Below are positions 41,707 to 50,319 of a DNA stretch of 64,000 bases, in pieces. The notes below the pieces were generated by a model. That model saw only the letters and a list, made by a program, of their open reading frames with translations, searched no databases and was not told the origin of the DNA. This stretch comes from Mycobacterium neglectum (GTDB lineage: Bacteria > Actinomycetota > Actinomycetes > Mycobacteriales > Mycobacteriaceae), in contig NZ_NVQE01000010.1 of NCBI RefSeq assembly GCF_002591975.1, positions 90,969 to 154,968 on the forward strand, in the 5' to 3' direction. Position 1 is the stretch's first letter, and each line of letters opens with the position of its first letter. The position numbers were made by a program, and so were the translations under genes.

Positions 41707-42831
41707 TTGGTCGAGCGCGTTCTGGCTGCTGTACGTACGGCGCCGAACACCACCGAGTTGCGGGACTTGCCCCTGCCGGAACTGTCCGATGATTCCGCGC
41801 TGCTGAAGGTGGAGGTCGCCGGGATATGCGGCACAGATGTCAAGATGTATTCCAAACCGCCATTCGACGAGCCGGTGATCATGGGCCACGAGAACGTCGG
41901 CATCATCGCCGCGGCGGGAAAGAAGTTCACGCGGTTGCACGGTGTGGGCGAAGGCGACCGAATCTTCGTCGAGCATTACGTTGGTTGCTATCAGTGCGAA
42001 TGGTGCCGGATCGGCGAGTACCGCCACTGCGAGGCAACCGACTGGCGAACGAACGCCGATGCGCGCAGATACGGTTACACCTCAGCCAACAACGCCGGAA
42101 CGCTGTGGGGTGGCTTCTCCGAATACATGTACTTGCCGTGGAATGCCGTGGTACACAAGGTGCCCGACAGTGTCGATGCTGAACTGGCCGGTCTCGTTAC
42201 TCCCTTGTCGAACGGCATCGAGTGGGCACTGATCGCCGCAGGTGTCGGTTACGCCGACACTGTCCTGATTCAAGGACCGGGCCAGCAGGGACTGTCGCAA
42301 GTCGTGGCTTGCAAGCAAGCCGGCGCGTCCCAAATCATCGTTACGGGCGCTTCGCGGGACAAAGCTCGCCTGGACCTCGCGTTGGAGCTCGGTGCAGACG
42401 AGGTCATCGACATCGACGCCGAAGCTCCCTACGACCGGATCGTGGATCTGACCAACGGGCGCGGCGTCGACTTCGTGCTCGACTGCACCTCGCGGGCTGG
42501 TGTGGGACCGGTGTTGCTCGGTATCGACGCCTTGAAACGCCGTGAGGGCACATTGCTCATCCAGGGGGAACTTGCCGCGTTCCCTGATTTCCCGGTGAAA
42601 AAGCTCGTGGAGAAGGCCATCACGATCAGAAGCGCACGCGGCCATAGTTACCGCGCGTGTGAGCTTGCCCTCAAACAGCTTGCGTCGCGGAGGTTTCCGC
42701 TGGAGCGGCTGTCGACGCATAAATTCCCACTCGATCAGGTCGACAGGGCTATCCGGGCGCTGGCTGGTGACACAGAGGACGCCGACGTGATCCACATTTC
42801 GCTGATGCCTTGGCTGGGAAAGGAATCTTGA
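41707..42831 (+). CDS. Zinc-dependent medium-chain alcohol dehydrogenase
   Basis: A 374-residue MDR enzyme. Catalytic zinc ligands appear in GICGTDVKM and GHENVG, the structural-zinc cysteine region is CYQCEWCRIGEYRHC, and the cofactor loop is QGPGQQGLSQVVACKQAG. It oxidises a primary or secondary alcohol with NAD(P), here perhaps a hydroxymethyl-aromatic or ring-fission intermediate. The TTG at 41707 follows GAGGATGAG. It opens a run of five genes: LigK-like, LigJ-like, P450 and ALDH. Confidence 0.87.
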   Translation: MVERVLAAVRTAPNTTELRDLPLPELSDDSALLKVEVAGICGTDVKMYSKPPFDEPVIMGHENVGIIAAAGKKFTRLHGVGEGDRIFVEHYVGCYQCEWCRIGEYRHCEATDWRTNADARRYGYTSANNAGTLWGGFSEYMYLPWNAVVHKVPDSVDAELAGLVTPLSNGIEWALIAAGVGYADTVLIQGPGQQGLSQVVACKQAGASQIIVTGASRDKARLDLALELGADEVIDIDAEAPYDRIVDLTNGRGVDFVLDCTSRAGVGPVLLGIDALKRREGTLLIQGELAAFPDFPVKKLVEKAITIRSARGHSYRACELALKQLASRRFPLERLSTHKFPLDQVDRAIRALAGDTEDADVIHISLMPWLGKES

Positions 42832-42833
42832 CG

Positions 42834-43526
42834 GTGTCTGTCGTCATCCGCAATCCGCCTCGCGCCCATCCCGCGGTGCGGGAAGAACTCGCCCGGTTCG
42901 GAGTTGCGACCATTCATGAAGCACAGGGCCGCACCGGGCTGCTCGCTGCGTACATGAGGCCGATCTACACCGGTGCACGGGTCTGCGGATCGGCGGTGAC
43001 TGTCAGTGTTCCGTCAGATGACAACTGGATGCTCCATGTGGCGGTGGAGCAGTGTCAGGCAGGCGATGTCTTAGTGGTCGCTCCCGAAGAGCCCTCGGAG
43101 TATGGGTATTTCGGTGAGTTGCTGGCCACGGCACTCACGGCCCGGGGTGTCGGTGGTCTGGTGATCGACGCCGGATGCCGGGACGTTACGGAACTCGCCG
43201 CCATGAAGTTCCCGGTCTGGTCAAAATGTGTCTCAGCACAGGGCACGGTTAAGAAACGCCTTGGTTCGGTCAATATTGGGATCACCTGCGCCGGCGCTTG
43301 GGTCGAACCGGGTGACGTCGTGGTCGGCGACGACGACGGTGTCGTCGTCGTCCCCCGCACGGAGGCCGCTGCCGTCGCAGCGGCCTCCAAGCTGCGCGAG
43401 ACCAGGGAAGCCGCGAACCGGAAGCGTTACATGCGTGGTGAACTCAGCCTCGACGTCAACAACATGCGCGGCGACCTTGCCCACGCGGGGTTGCGCTATG
43501 TCGACTACGAGGACGCCGTGCGGTGA
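42834..43526 (+). CDS. 4-carboxy-4-hydroxy-2-oxoadipate aldolase-like (LigK/RraA family)
   Basis: A 230-residue RraA-fold protein with GVATIHEAQGRTGLL, DVLVVAPEEPSEYGYFGELLATALTARGVGGLVIDAGCRD (the active-site Gly-Glu-Leu and Arg-Asp) and VEPGDVVVGDDDGVVVVP. LigK cleaves 4-carboxy-4-hydroxy-2-oxoadipate to pyruvate and oxaloacetate, the last step of protocatechuate 4,5-cleavage and gallate pathways. The next gene is a LigJ homologue, which makes its substrate; the pairing strongly supports the assignment. GTG 42834 is preceded by GGAAAGGA; TTG 42828 is possible. Confidence 0.87.
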   Translation: MSVVIRNPPRAHPAVREELARFGVATIHEAQGRTGLLAAYMRPIYTGARVCGSAVTVSVPSDDNWMLHVAVEQCQAGDVLVVAPEEPSEYGYFGELLATALTARGVGGLVIDAGCRDVTELAAMKFPVWSKCVSAQGTVKKRLGSVNIGITCAGAWVEPGDVVVGDDDGVVVVPRTEAAAVAAASKLRETREAANRKRYMRGELSLDVNNMRGDLAHAGLRYVDYEDAVR

Positions 43527-44581
43527 TCATTGACATCCACGGTCACTACACCACGGCACCGCCGGCGCATCAGGCGTTTCGTGACCAACAACTCGCGGCG
43601 TTGCAGGACCCGAGCGTTCTTGCACCGACAGCGCCGAGGATTGGCGACGACGAGCTCCGAGAGAGCATCGAGAACAACCAGCTGCGCGTGCTTCGCGAGC
43701 GAGGTGGTGATCTGATGCTGTTCTCCCCGAAAGCTTCCGGGATGGAGCACCATATAGCGGACCAGGCCACCGCCACCGCTTGGGCCCGTGCGTCCAACGA
43801 CCTGGTCCACCGTGTGGCGCAACTTTATCCCGACGCTTTCGCGCCAGTGGCTCAGTTGCCGCAGACGCCTTGTGGAGACCTGCGTGCGGTGGTCGACGAG
43901 CTACGACGTTGCGTGGATGAACTCGGTTTCGTCGGGTGCAACGTCAACCCGGACCCGACGGCCGGGTACTGGACGACGCCCCCGATGACGGACGAATACT
44001 GGTACCCGCTGTACGAGGCCATGATCGAGTTGGAAGTGCCTGCGATGGTGCATGTTTCGACCTCGTGTAATCCAAACTTCCACACGCTCGGCGCGCACTA
44101 CCTCAACGCTGACACGAGCGTTTTCATGCAGTTCTTGCAGTCTGACTTGTTCCAGCGATATCCGAAGCTGACCGTTGTGATCCCGCACGGAGGTGGCGCC
44201 GTCCCGTACCACTGGGGCCGTTACCGCGGCTTGGCGGCTCGGCTGGGCAGACCAGACCCAAGCGAACTCCTGGAAAATGTGTACTTCGACACTTGCGTCT
44301 ATCACCAGGCTGGAATCGATCTGCTACACCGGGTGATCGGTCCGGCGAACCTGCTCTTCGCGTCCGAAATGCTCGGCGCGGTTCGCGGAGTTGACCCGGA
44401 CACCGGAGTCGCATGGGACGACACGCTGGTCTACATCAACGAACTCGATTTGAGTGAGAGAGAACACCACGCAGTGGTGGAGGGTAACGCGCGCCGGGTG
44501 TATCCCCGGCTGGACCGGCATTCGGCCAGTAAAAATCTCGCCGTCAACGGATCCGCCGTAGCCGACGTCCGCTTCGGATGA
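43523..44581 (+). CDS. 4-oxalomesaconate hydratase-like amidohydrolase (LigJ type)
   Basis: A 352-residue amidohydrolase-superfamily protein beginning MIIDIHGHYTTAPPAH, with metal ligands in the HGH motif, MVHVSTS and VIPHGGGAVPYHWGRYRG, and ASEMLGAVRG near the end; this pattern is that of LigJ. LigJ adds water to 4-oxalomesaconate to give 4-carboxy-4-hydroxy-2-oxoadipate for LigK. The gene overlaps ligK by GTGA. No ligAB ring-cleavage or ligC/ligI gene is visible in the window, so the upstream steps must be elsewhere. Confidence 0.87.
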   Translation: MIIDIHGHYTTAPPAHQAFRDQQLAALQDPSVLAPTAPRIGDDELRESIENNQLRVLRERGGDLMLFSPKASGMEHHIADQATATAWARASNDLVHRVAQLYPDAFAPVAQLPQTPCGDLRAVVDELRRCVDELGFVGCNVNPDPTAGYWTTPPMTDEYWYPLYEAMIELEVPAMVHVSTSCNPNFHTLGAHYLNADTSVFMQFLQSDLFQRYPKLTVVIPHGGGAVPYHWGRYRGLAARLGRPDPSELLENVYFDTCVYHQAGIDLLHRVIGPANLLFASEMLGAVRGVDPDTGVAWDDTLVYINELDLSEREHHAVVEGNARRVYPRLDRHSASKNLAVNGSAVADVRFG

Positions 44582-44654
44582 GGGGACGGGCGACACAGAT
44601 AGGTCTCGCACGGCGGGCGGGGAGCGACCAACAAACAGAAGGAGCCGAGAGTCG

Positions 44655-45866
44655 GTGAGCACGATCCCAGAGTTCGACGTCGATATCTTCTCCGACGCGG
44701 TGTTGCGGGATCCGTTTCCCACGTACGCGCGCATGCGTGAGCTAGGGCCGGTCGTCCGTCTGACCGCTAATGGCGTGCTCGCGGTGGCGCGGTACGCCGA
44801 AGTGCGGGCAGTCCTCATTGACCACACGCGATTCATATCCGGCGAAGGTGTCGGCTTCAATAATCAATTCAACGAGGTCCGTAGACACAGCGTCATCGCG
44901 TCCGACCCGCCACGCCACGAGATGCTGCGCGGTGTTCTCCAGGATCGTTTGGGGCCTCGTTCAATTCGCAGTGTGGAGCAGATCATTCGGACCAGAGCTC
45001 AATCGCTTGTCGACGAGATGACCAGAAGAGGCTCCTTCGATGCCGTGACCGACTTCAGTCAGGTCTTTCCCGTAGAGGTCGTCGGAGAGCTGATCGGCCT
45101 CCCCGTTGATGCTCGCTCGGAGTTGCTGCGCTGGGCCAGCGGTGCGTTCAACGCCTTTGGGCCGCCAGGTGATCGCACCTCAGCAGGCCTGGCCGACATC
45201 GCCGAGCAGTTCGAGTACATCCGCACCGTCGCAACGAGGGACCAACTGGCGCCGGGCAGCATGGGTGCCGCGGTATACGAAGCGGCCGACGCTGGGATCA
45301 TCCCCGAGGAGTACTGCCTGCACCTACTTTCGGCGTACCTTACGGCGGGGATGGACACGACCGTCAATGCGCTGGGGGCGATGGTGTGGCTGCTCGGGAC
45401 GCATCCTGAGCAGTGGCACGAACTCCGCGGGTTACCCCACCGGGTCAACGCCGTCGTGAATGAGGTGTTGAGGATCGAAGCACCTGCGCAGCTCTTCTCC
45501 CGTGTCGCAGCGGTGGACGCCGAGGTAAGCGGAATTGAGATCGCCGCGGGTGAGCGGGTTGCTGTCATCTATGGAAGCGGCAATCGCGATGAGCGCCAGT
45601 ATCCCGAGCCAGACAAATTCGACATTCACCGAAACGCCGCGGGTCATCTGACATTTGGAACCGGTCTTCATGCCTGCGCGGGTCAGGTGTTGGCCCGGAT
45701 CGAGCTCCAAGCGGTATTAGAATCGATGATCGAGCGCGTCGAGACGATCACGATTGGCGAGCCCATCCGCAAGCTCAACAACGTGTTGCGTGGATTCCAC
45801 AGTGTCCCTGCGACTTTCACGCCCGCTGTGGTCAAGAATCCAGTACTTTCCGGAGAATCGGCGTGA
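44655..45866 (+). CDS. Cytochrome P450
   Basis: A 403-residue bacterial class I P450 with the oxygen-binding I-helix AGMDTT, the ExxR motif EVLR, and the heme loop FGTGLHACAGQVLAR with the axial Cys. The size and soluble N-terminus are typical. The heme loop and operon with an aldehyde dehydrogenase resemble aromatic-acid P450s (CYP199-like O-demethylases), but the substrate is inferred only. Electrons probably come from the ferredoxin and reductase at 38835-40435. GTG 44655 follows AAGGAG. Coupled to the ALDH gene by a GTGA overlap. Confidence 0.9.
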   Translation: MSTIPEFDVDIFSDAVLRDPFPTYARMRELGPVVRLTANGVLAVARYAEVRAVLIDHTRFISGEGVGFNNQFNEVRRHSVIASDPPRHEMLRGVLQDRLGPRSIRSVEQIIRTRAQSLVDEMTRRGSFDAVTDFSQVFPVEVVGELIGLPVDARSELLRWASGAFNAFGPPGDRTSAGLADIAEQFEYIRTVATRDQLAPGSMGAAVYEAADAGIIPEEYCLHLLSAYLTAGMDTTVNALGAMVWLLGTHPEQWHELRGLPHRVNAVVNEVLRIEAPAQLFSRVAAVDAEVSGIEIAAGERVAVIYGSGNRDERQYPEPDKFDIHRNAAGHLTFGTGLHACAGQVLARIELQAVLESMIERVETITIGEPIRKLNNVLRGFHSVPATFTPAVVKNPVLSGESA

Positions 45867-47314
45867 TCGGCAGTCGCCACAGCCATATCTATGTCGATGG
45901 TGTCTGGCAAGAGTCCAATTCCGATGCCTTCATCGACCTCACCGATCCGGCCACCGAGGACTGGGTCGGGAGCGTTCCAGACGGGAGCCCCGCCGATGTA
46001 GCGTCAGCGGCGATGGCGGCGCACGCCGCGCTGCGGGGGTGGGCCGAAGCGCCATCCAAAGATCGTGCAGCCCTGATCGCCGCGCTGGCCGACCGTTTCG
46101 ATGAACGACGCGAGGAGATCGCGCACCTCGTGACGGCCCAGAATGGAGCCGTCATCTCGAGGTCACGTCGTACCAATGGCACTCGTCCCATAGCTCTCTA
46201 CCGTCACTATGCCGAGGAAGCCGAATCGTTCGAGCCCGAAGTTGCCAGTGCCGACGGGAAGAACATCGTCAGACGTGAACCGGTGGGCGTCGTCGGGATC
46301 ATCATCCCGTGGAATGCGCCCCAGTCACTATTAGCCCACAAGCTGGCTCCGGCTCTCGCCGCAGGGTGCACGGTCGTCGTGAAACCTGCGCAGGAAACAC
46401 CTTTGGACTCATTGCTCATCGGGGAGCTCGCTGCGGCAGTCGGATTCCCTTCCGGTGTGATCAACGTCGTCACCGGTGGCCGCACGACAGGATCCGCGGT
46501 GGTTGACGATCCGAACATAGACATGGTGTCCTTCACGGGTTCCACGGATGCCGGTCGCGTAATCGCCTCGCGTGCAGGGCATTTGTTAAAGCCGGTCGTA
46601 GCGGAGCTGGGTGGGAAGTCGGCGGCCGTGTTGCTCGACGATGCGGACCTCGAGCTCTTCTCCGACAACTTGGTCACCACCTGCCTGCCGAATACGGGGC
46701 AGGTCTGCTACTCGTGCACGCGTGTCATCGCGCCTCGCGCACGCTTCAGCGATGTACTCGAGGTCGTCACATCATGCTTGGCCAGTGCTCAGGTGGGTGA
46801 CCCGCTGGATCCAGGGACAGTCTTCGGTCCGATTGTCAGCGCGGCGCAGCGTGCACGTGTCGAGGACTACATCGACTCGGCTCGTGCCGAAGGAGCTCGG
46901 GTGACCCTCGGAGGTGGCCGTCCGTCCATTGCGACCGGCTTCTACGTCGAGCCCACGGTGATCGTCGACGTCGACCGTACGATGCGCGTGTTCCGCGAAG
47001 AGATATTTGGGCCCGTGCTGGTCGTGGTTCCTCATGACGGAGATGAGGACGCGACACGAATGGCCAATGATTCGTCCTATGGGCTTGGCGGTGCGGTGTT
47101 CAGTCGTGACGTCGAGCGTGCGACGGCGGTGGCGCGCAAAATGCATACCGGGCGCATCTCGATTAACGCGCGGAGCCACGGTGTCTCCGACCCAGCCGAG
47201 GGATACAAAGACAGCGGAGTCGGCGGCTCGCTCGATATCTCCTCCCATCTTCGACTCAAGTCCATTGCCGGGGTGGCCGACGTCGACCGGCATGCGAAAA
47301 GCGCTCGGCAGTAA
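45863..47314 (+). CDS. NAD(P)-dependent aldehyde dehydrogenase
   Basis: A 483-residue ALDH with the oxyanion Asn in IIPWNAPQS, cofactor SFTGSTDAGR, general base Glu in VAELGGKSA and nucleophile Cys in NTGQVCYSC. It oxidises an aldehyde to the acid, here probably an aromatic aldehyde made by the P450 or alcohol dehydrogenase of the same operon, or a 2-carboxybenzaldehyde-type intermediate of block B. Start overlaps the P450 stop. Confidence 0.92.
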   Translation: MIGSRHSHIYVDGVWQESNSDAFIDLTDPATEDWVGSVPDGSPADVASAAMAAHAALRGWAEAPSKDRAALIAALADRFDERREEIAHLVTAQNGAVISRSRRTNGTRPIALYRHYAEEAESFEPEVASADGKNIVRREPVGVVGIIIPWNAPQSLLAHKLAPALAAGCTVVVKPAQETPLDSLLIGELAAAVGFPSGVINVVTGGRTTGSAVVDDPNIDMVSFTGSTDAGRVIASRAGHLLKPVVAELGGKSAAVLLDDADLELFSDNLVTTCLPNTGQVCYSCTRVIAPRARFSDVLEVVTSCLASAQVGDPLDPGTVFGPIVSAAQRARVEDYIDSARAEGARVTLGGGRPSIATGFYVEPTVIVDVDRTMRVFREEIFGPVLVVVPHDGDEDATRMANDSSYGLGGAVFSRDVERATAVARKMHTGRISINARSHGVSDPAEGYKDSGVGGSLDISSHLRLKSIAGVADVDRHAKSARQ

Positions 47315-47402
47315 GAAGGCTTTGCCTGGCAACACTTGCGCGAACCCCATTAACCCTGTCCATAACGTCGATGACGTTGCCGCCCAAAAAGGAAGGTCAC
47401 AT

Positions 47403-48206
47403 ATGACAACCACAGTTCGCGACATCAGCATCATCCGAGCTGCCGTCGACCGTATCCAAACCGCTTTCGTGACAGGGCAACCAGCACTTCCGGTGCGCAC
47501 GCTGATCGGCGCGGAGGACATTGATTCGGCGTATGCGGTTCAGCAGGAGCTCAACGCTCGCCGGGTGGCGGCGGGAGGAGTGGTAATCGGTCGAAAGATC
47601 GGCCTGACTGCTCCTTCAGTACAGCAACAACTCGGCGTCGACCAACCGGATTTCGGTGTCCTATTTGCGGACATGGACGCATCCGGCGAGACGCCCGTTC
47701 CTTATCGAAAGTTGTTGCAGCCCAAGGTCGAAGCCGAAGTCGCCTTCGTACTCGCGGAAGATATCGACAGAGATGTGTCAAGCGAAGATCAAATTCGAGG
47801 ATCGATTCGCTACGCCGTTGCGGCACTGGAGATCGTGGACAGCCGCATAGCGAATTGGGACTTGAGTATCGCTGACACCGTGGCGGACAACGCCTCCAGC
47901 GGGCTGTTCGTTCTGGGGAAGAACCGGCTCGAAATCGACGAATTCGAGCCCCGGGACGTCGTCATGCGAATGTCGGCCGATGGCGTTCCGGTTTCAGCCG
48001 GCTCTGGAGCGGCCTGTCTGGGTGACCCGATCCTTGCATTGATGTGGTTGGCCAGGACAGCTGCTGCGTACGGGCAGCCACTTCGCGCTGGCCAGATCGT
48101 TCTTTCGGGAGCGCTTGGACCCATGGCCGCGGTCAGGCCCGGAGTTCATGTCGAAGCGGAGATCGAGCCTTTGGGATCGGTTTCCGCCACGTTCTCAGAG
48201 GCATGA
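47403..48206 (+). CDS. 2-oxopent-4-enoate hydratase (MhpD/fumarylacetoacetase-fold)
   Basis: A 267-residue hydratase with GRKIGLTAPSVQQQLGVDQP, the metal motif KVEAEVAFVLAEDI (E-x-E), AALEIVDSRIANW and LSGALGPM near the end. It hydrates 2-hydroxypenta-2,4-dienoate to 4-hydroxy-2-oxovalerate in meta-cleavage pathways. The ATG at 47403 has AAGGAAGG-type purines upstream. The natural next gene, acetaldehyde dehydrogenase, follows only as a frameshifted remnant and the aldolase is absent, so the lower pathway is interrupted here. Confidence 0.88.
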   Translation: MTTTVRDISIIRAAVDRIQTAFVTGQPALPVRTLIGAEDIDSAYAVQQELNARRVAAGGVVIGRKIGLTAPSVQQQLGVDQPDFGVLFADMDASGETPVPYRKLLQPKVEAEVAFVLAEDIDRDVSSEDQIRGSIRYAVAALEIVDSRIANWDLSIADTVADNASSGLFVLGKNRLEIDEFEPRDVVMRMSADGVPVSAGSGAACLGDPILALMWLARTAAAYGQPLRAGQIVLSGALGPMAAVRPGVHVEAEIEPLGSVSATFSEA

Positions 48207-48441
48207 TGGCAATGACGAAAGTCGCCATCATCGGTTCGGGGAACCTGGCACCGACCTACTGGAGAACATCATGCGCATTACCGCGGTACTGGACGTCGCC
48301 GGGATGGTGGGCATAGATCCCGCTAGCCGGCGTCCAAGGGGGAGAGGTCGGTTTCCAATAACCCGTGAGGGCCTACAGGGCCTGATTGCGATGTCTCATT
48401 TCGACGAGATCGACATCGTGCTATGGAGAAGCGAGGTTTGA
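48203..48441 (+). pseudogene. Truncated, frameshifted acetaldehyde dehydrogenase (MhpF/BphJ-like)
   Basis: The ATG overlapping the hydratase stop gives MTKVAIIGSGNL, the start of acylating acetaldehyde dehydrogenase. A one-base loss near 48250 shifts the frame; the next frame then continues GTDLLENIMRITAVLDVAGM then VGIDPAS and EGLQGLIAMSHFDEIDIVL before a stop at 48441. Only about 80 of ~300 residues are represented and the catalytic Cys region is gone. It is dead. Confidence 0.75.
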
Positions 48442-48491
48442 TCGTGCGCCTCGGCGTCGGTGGACGTCTACCGCCTTCGTCGCTGTAGCGC

Positions 48492-48995
48492 TTATTCGTC
48501 GAACCCTTCATCTGGGATGGCAAACACCGCCCGTGCGTTTTCGTTGAGATTGGCAAATCCATCGATAATCACCTGCTTCACGCGCATCTCGTTGTCAGCT
48601 ATGCGAATCAGCCACGTGCGAAAGGCCGACCCGGTGAATTCTTCGCTGACCAACGAGGGTGCTTTCCAGCGTCGAAAGTAGAACTCAAGATGGGTCGTCA
48701 GCTCGACCACACCCTCCTTCGCCGGGATGTAGGAAAGTACGTGACGCAGTTCCAGGCGTTCGTCGAAGATCCCGGCCCGTTGGTCAAGGTACGTCTGCAG
48801 ACCATCGCGGCCTTTCCACTGGTAACCACCACGAAAACCGATCTGAAAGTCGTCGGTGAGGACCGCCGCGAACATCGGTTCGGCATTCCGTTGCTTCTCC
48901 ATGCTTAGGAACGCGTCGAGGGTGGCAATGAAGCCAGGCAAATCTGGGGCGCCGCTGGGCATTTCACTGTCGGCTTCCACCTTTTTGGACGTCAT
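48492..48995 (-). CDS. SnoaL-like / NTF2-fold protein
   Basis: A 167-residue protein with the nuclear-transport-factor-2-like pattern: an N-terminal helix (IATLDAFLSMEKQRNAE) then strands with DDFQIGFRGGYQWKGRDGLQ and HVLSYIPAKEGVVELTTHLEF. Such proteins act as isomerases, cyclases or ligand-binding partners, and dioxygenase beta subunits share the fold. It is translated after iclR with a one-base overlap (TGATG). Its function could be tied to sensing or processing of the IclR ligand; that is speculation. Confidence 0.65.
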   Translation of the reverse strand: MTSKKVEADSEMPSGAPDLPGFIATLDAFLSMEKQRNAEPMFAAVLTDDFQIGFRGGYQWKGRDGLQTYLDQRAGIFDERLELRHVLSYIPAKEGVVELTTHLEFYFRRWKAPSLVSEEFTGSAFRTWLIRIADNEMRVKQVIIDGFANLNENARAVFAIPDEGFDE

Positions 48996-49795
48996 CAGCC
49001 GAGATTGCGGGCTAGCTCGGCGGCGGCGTCTGTTAGGGCAGTGCGAGCTTTGCGGATATCTGAGGGCCGGAATCGATAACTGGGCGCTGACGCATTGAGT
49101 GCCAGCCTCATCTGGGAACCTCCTACGGGTACTGCCACGGCAACAGACGCGACGCCTTCCTCACTTTCCTGGTTGCTGGTCGCAAACCCACTCTTTCTGA
49201 CCTCTGCCAATTGAGCGCGCAGTTCGGTGTGGGTACGCACGGAATGCTCGGTGAGTGGCTCCAAATGTGGGTCGGGATACAACTGGTCAAGCTCGTCATC
49301 GGATAGTCCGGCGAGTAGGACTTTACCTGTCGACGTGCAATGGGCAGGACGTGTAGTACCCAAACGCGATATCACTCGAACAGCAGAAGGGCTTTCGAGT
49401 GCCGCGATGAAGCGAACGAGTCTGCCATCCAACGTTCCTACGTGCACGGTTTCTTGCAACGTGTCCGCGAGGTGGCGCAGAATCGGCGCGGCGGTGCGCG
49501 GTATGTCCATCCTGGAGTGGACAGCGAACGCCACGCTTGTCAAGGACGGTCCGGGCTGGTATGCCCGGCTAATCGGATCTTGGCGGACAAACCCGCGGTA
49601 CTGAAGCATCGATAACAGGCGATGCGCGGTCGACGAAGCGACGTGCAGGTACTCGCTGGCGTCAGTGAGCCGGATCTCAGAGCGGTCTCCCAGGAGGAGG
49701 ATTAGGCGAAGAGCATTGTCGACAGACTCGATCGGATATTGCGGGAGCTTTCCGGTGCTGTCATGCTCCATGCCCGCGACAGGAGGTTTCTGCAT
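48995..49795 (-). CDS. IclR-family transcriptional regulator
   Basis: A 266-residue IclR protein: N-terminal winged helix (YPIESVDNALRLILLLGDRS then RLTDASEYLHVASSTAHRLLSMLQYRGFV) and a GAF-like effector domain (HVGTLDGRLVRFIAALES, HCTSTGKVLLAGLSDDEL and GVASVAVAVPVGG). IclR proteins commonly activate or repress aromatic catabolic operons. It is divergent from the ring-hydroxylating dioxygenase operon, and two equal palindromes (50246 and 55462) are probable targets. ATG 49795 is chosen; the frame extends upstream without similarity. Confidence 0.9.
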   Translation of the reverse strand: MQKPPVAGMEHDSTGKLPQYPIESVDNALRLILLLGDRSEIRLTDASEYLHVASSTAHRLLSMLQYRGFVRQDPISRAYQPGPSLTSVAFAVHSRMDIPRTAAPILRHLADTLQETVHVGTLDGRLVRFIAALESPSAVRVISRLGTTRPAHCTSTGKVLLAGLSDDELDQLYPDPHLEPLTEHSVRTHTELRAQLAEVRKSGFATSNQESEEGVASVAVAVPVGGSQMRLALNASAPSYRFRPSDIRKARTALTDAAAELARNLG

Positions 49796-50232
49796 GACAG
49801 AGACCTTACCGCGGTGAAAGCCGAATGCAGCTCGAAGAATCGCGACGCTCAGGCATCGGCGGCGAAATGACGCCTTCACCGCACAACACCTGGCACCGCC
49901 GTCCGCCCGGGCGGTCCGCAGACTTGCTTCCCGCGGCGTCGTCGTCGATGACAAGTCCAATCCGTAGGCGGCGCAGGGTCTCCGGCGAAATCTGCTCCGG
50001 CCCAGTACCGCTGACAGCTGCTGGCATCCCACGCATGCTCGCCCGTGCGCAGCAGCACCCGGGCGCGGTCGTTTTCGTTACGGGCCCTGTGCCCATTCCT
50101 CGCAAATCCCGTGGGCAAGGAAGACAAACTGCCTCGCGCGGTGATGCCGTTGTGGACGTTTGGTCGAAGGCAACGAAGCGGGCTGCGCGACAGTTCGACA
50201 GCTCAGCGAGGCCGGTTGACTACACCGGCAAA
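49796..50232. other. Gap between iclR and the dioxygenase operon
   Basis: About 440 bases with open frames on both strands but no similarity I recognise, no good ribosome sites and irregular codon use. It may contain gene debris. The right end leads into the dioxygenase promoter. Confidence 0.4.
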
Positions 50233-50245
50233 TTGACGGCATACT

Positions 50246-50260
50246 CTCTGCTAGACAGAG
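50246..50260. promoter_or_regulatory. IclR-operator candidate upstream of the dioxygenase operon
   Basis: CTCTG-CTAGA-CAGAG is an inverted repeat with a 5-base centre, preceded immediately by a -10-like TACTCT (50242-50247). It equals the site at 55462-55476 at 12 of 15 positions, including both CTCT and CAGAG arms. It lies 60 bases ahead of the start at 50320. Confidence 0.55.
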
Positions 50261-50319
50261 TCATGTTCTACATAACAGTGAAGGCGCCTCAGTCGAGGAT
50301 TGGGTCCCGTCGCTGAGTC

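Noticed and set aside
49806..50105. Minus-strand open frames in the iclR-dioxygenase gap
   Set aside because: No ribosome site, no similarity and irregular composition; listed only as a gap.
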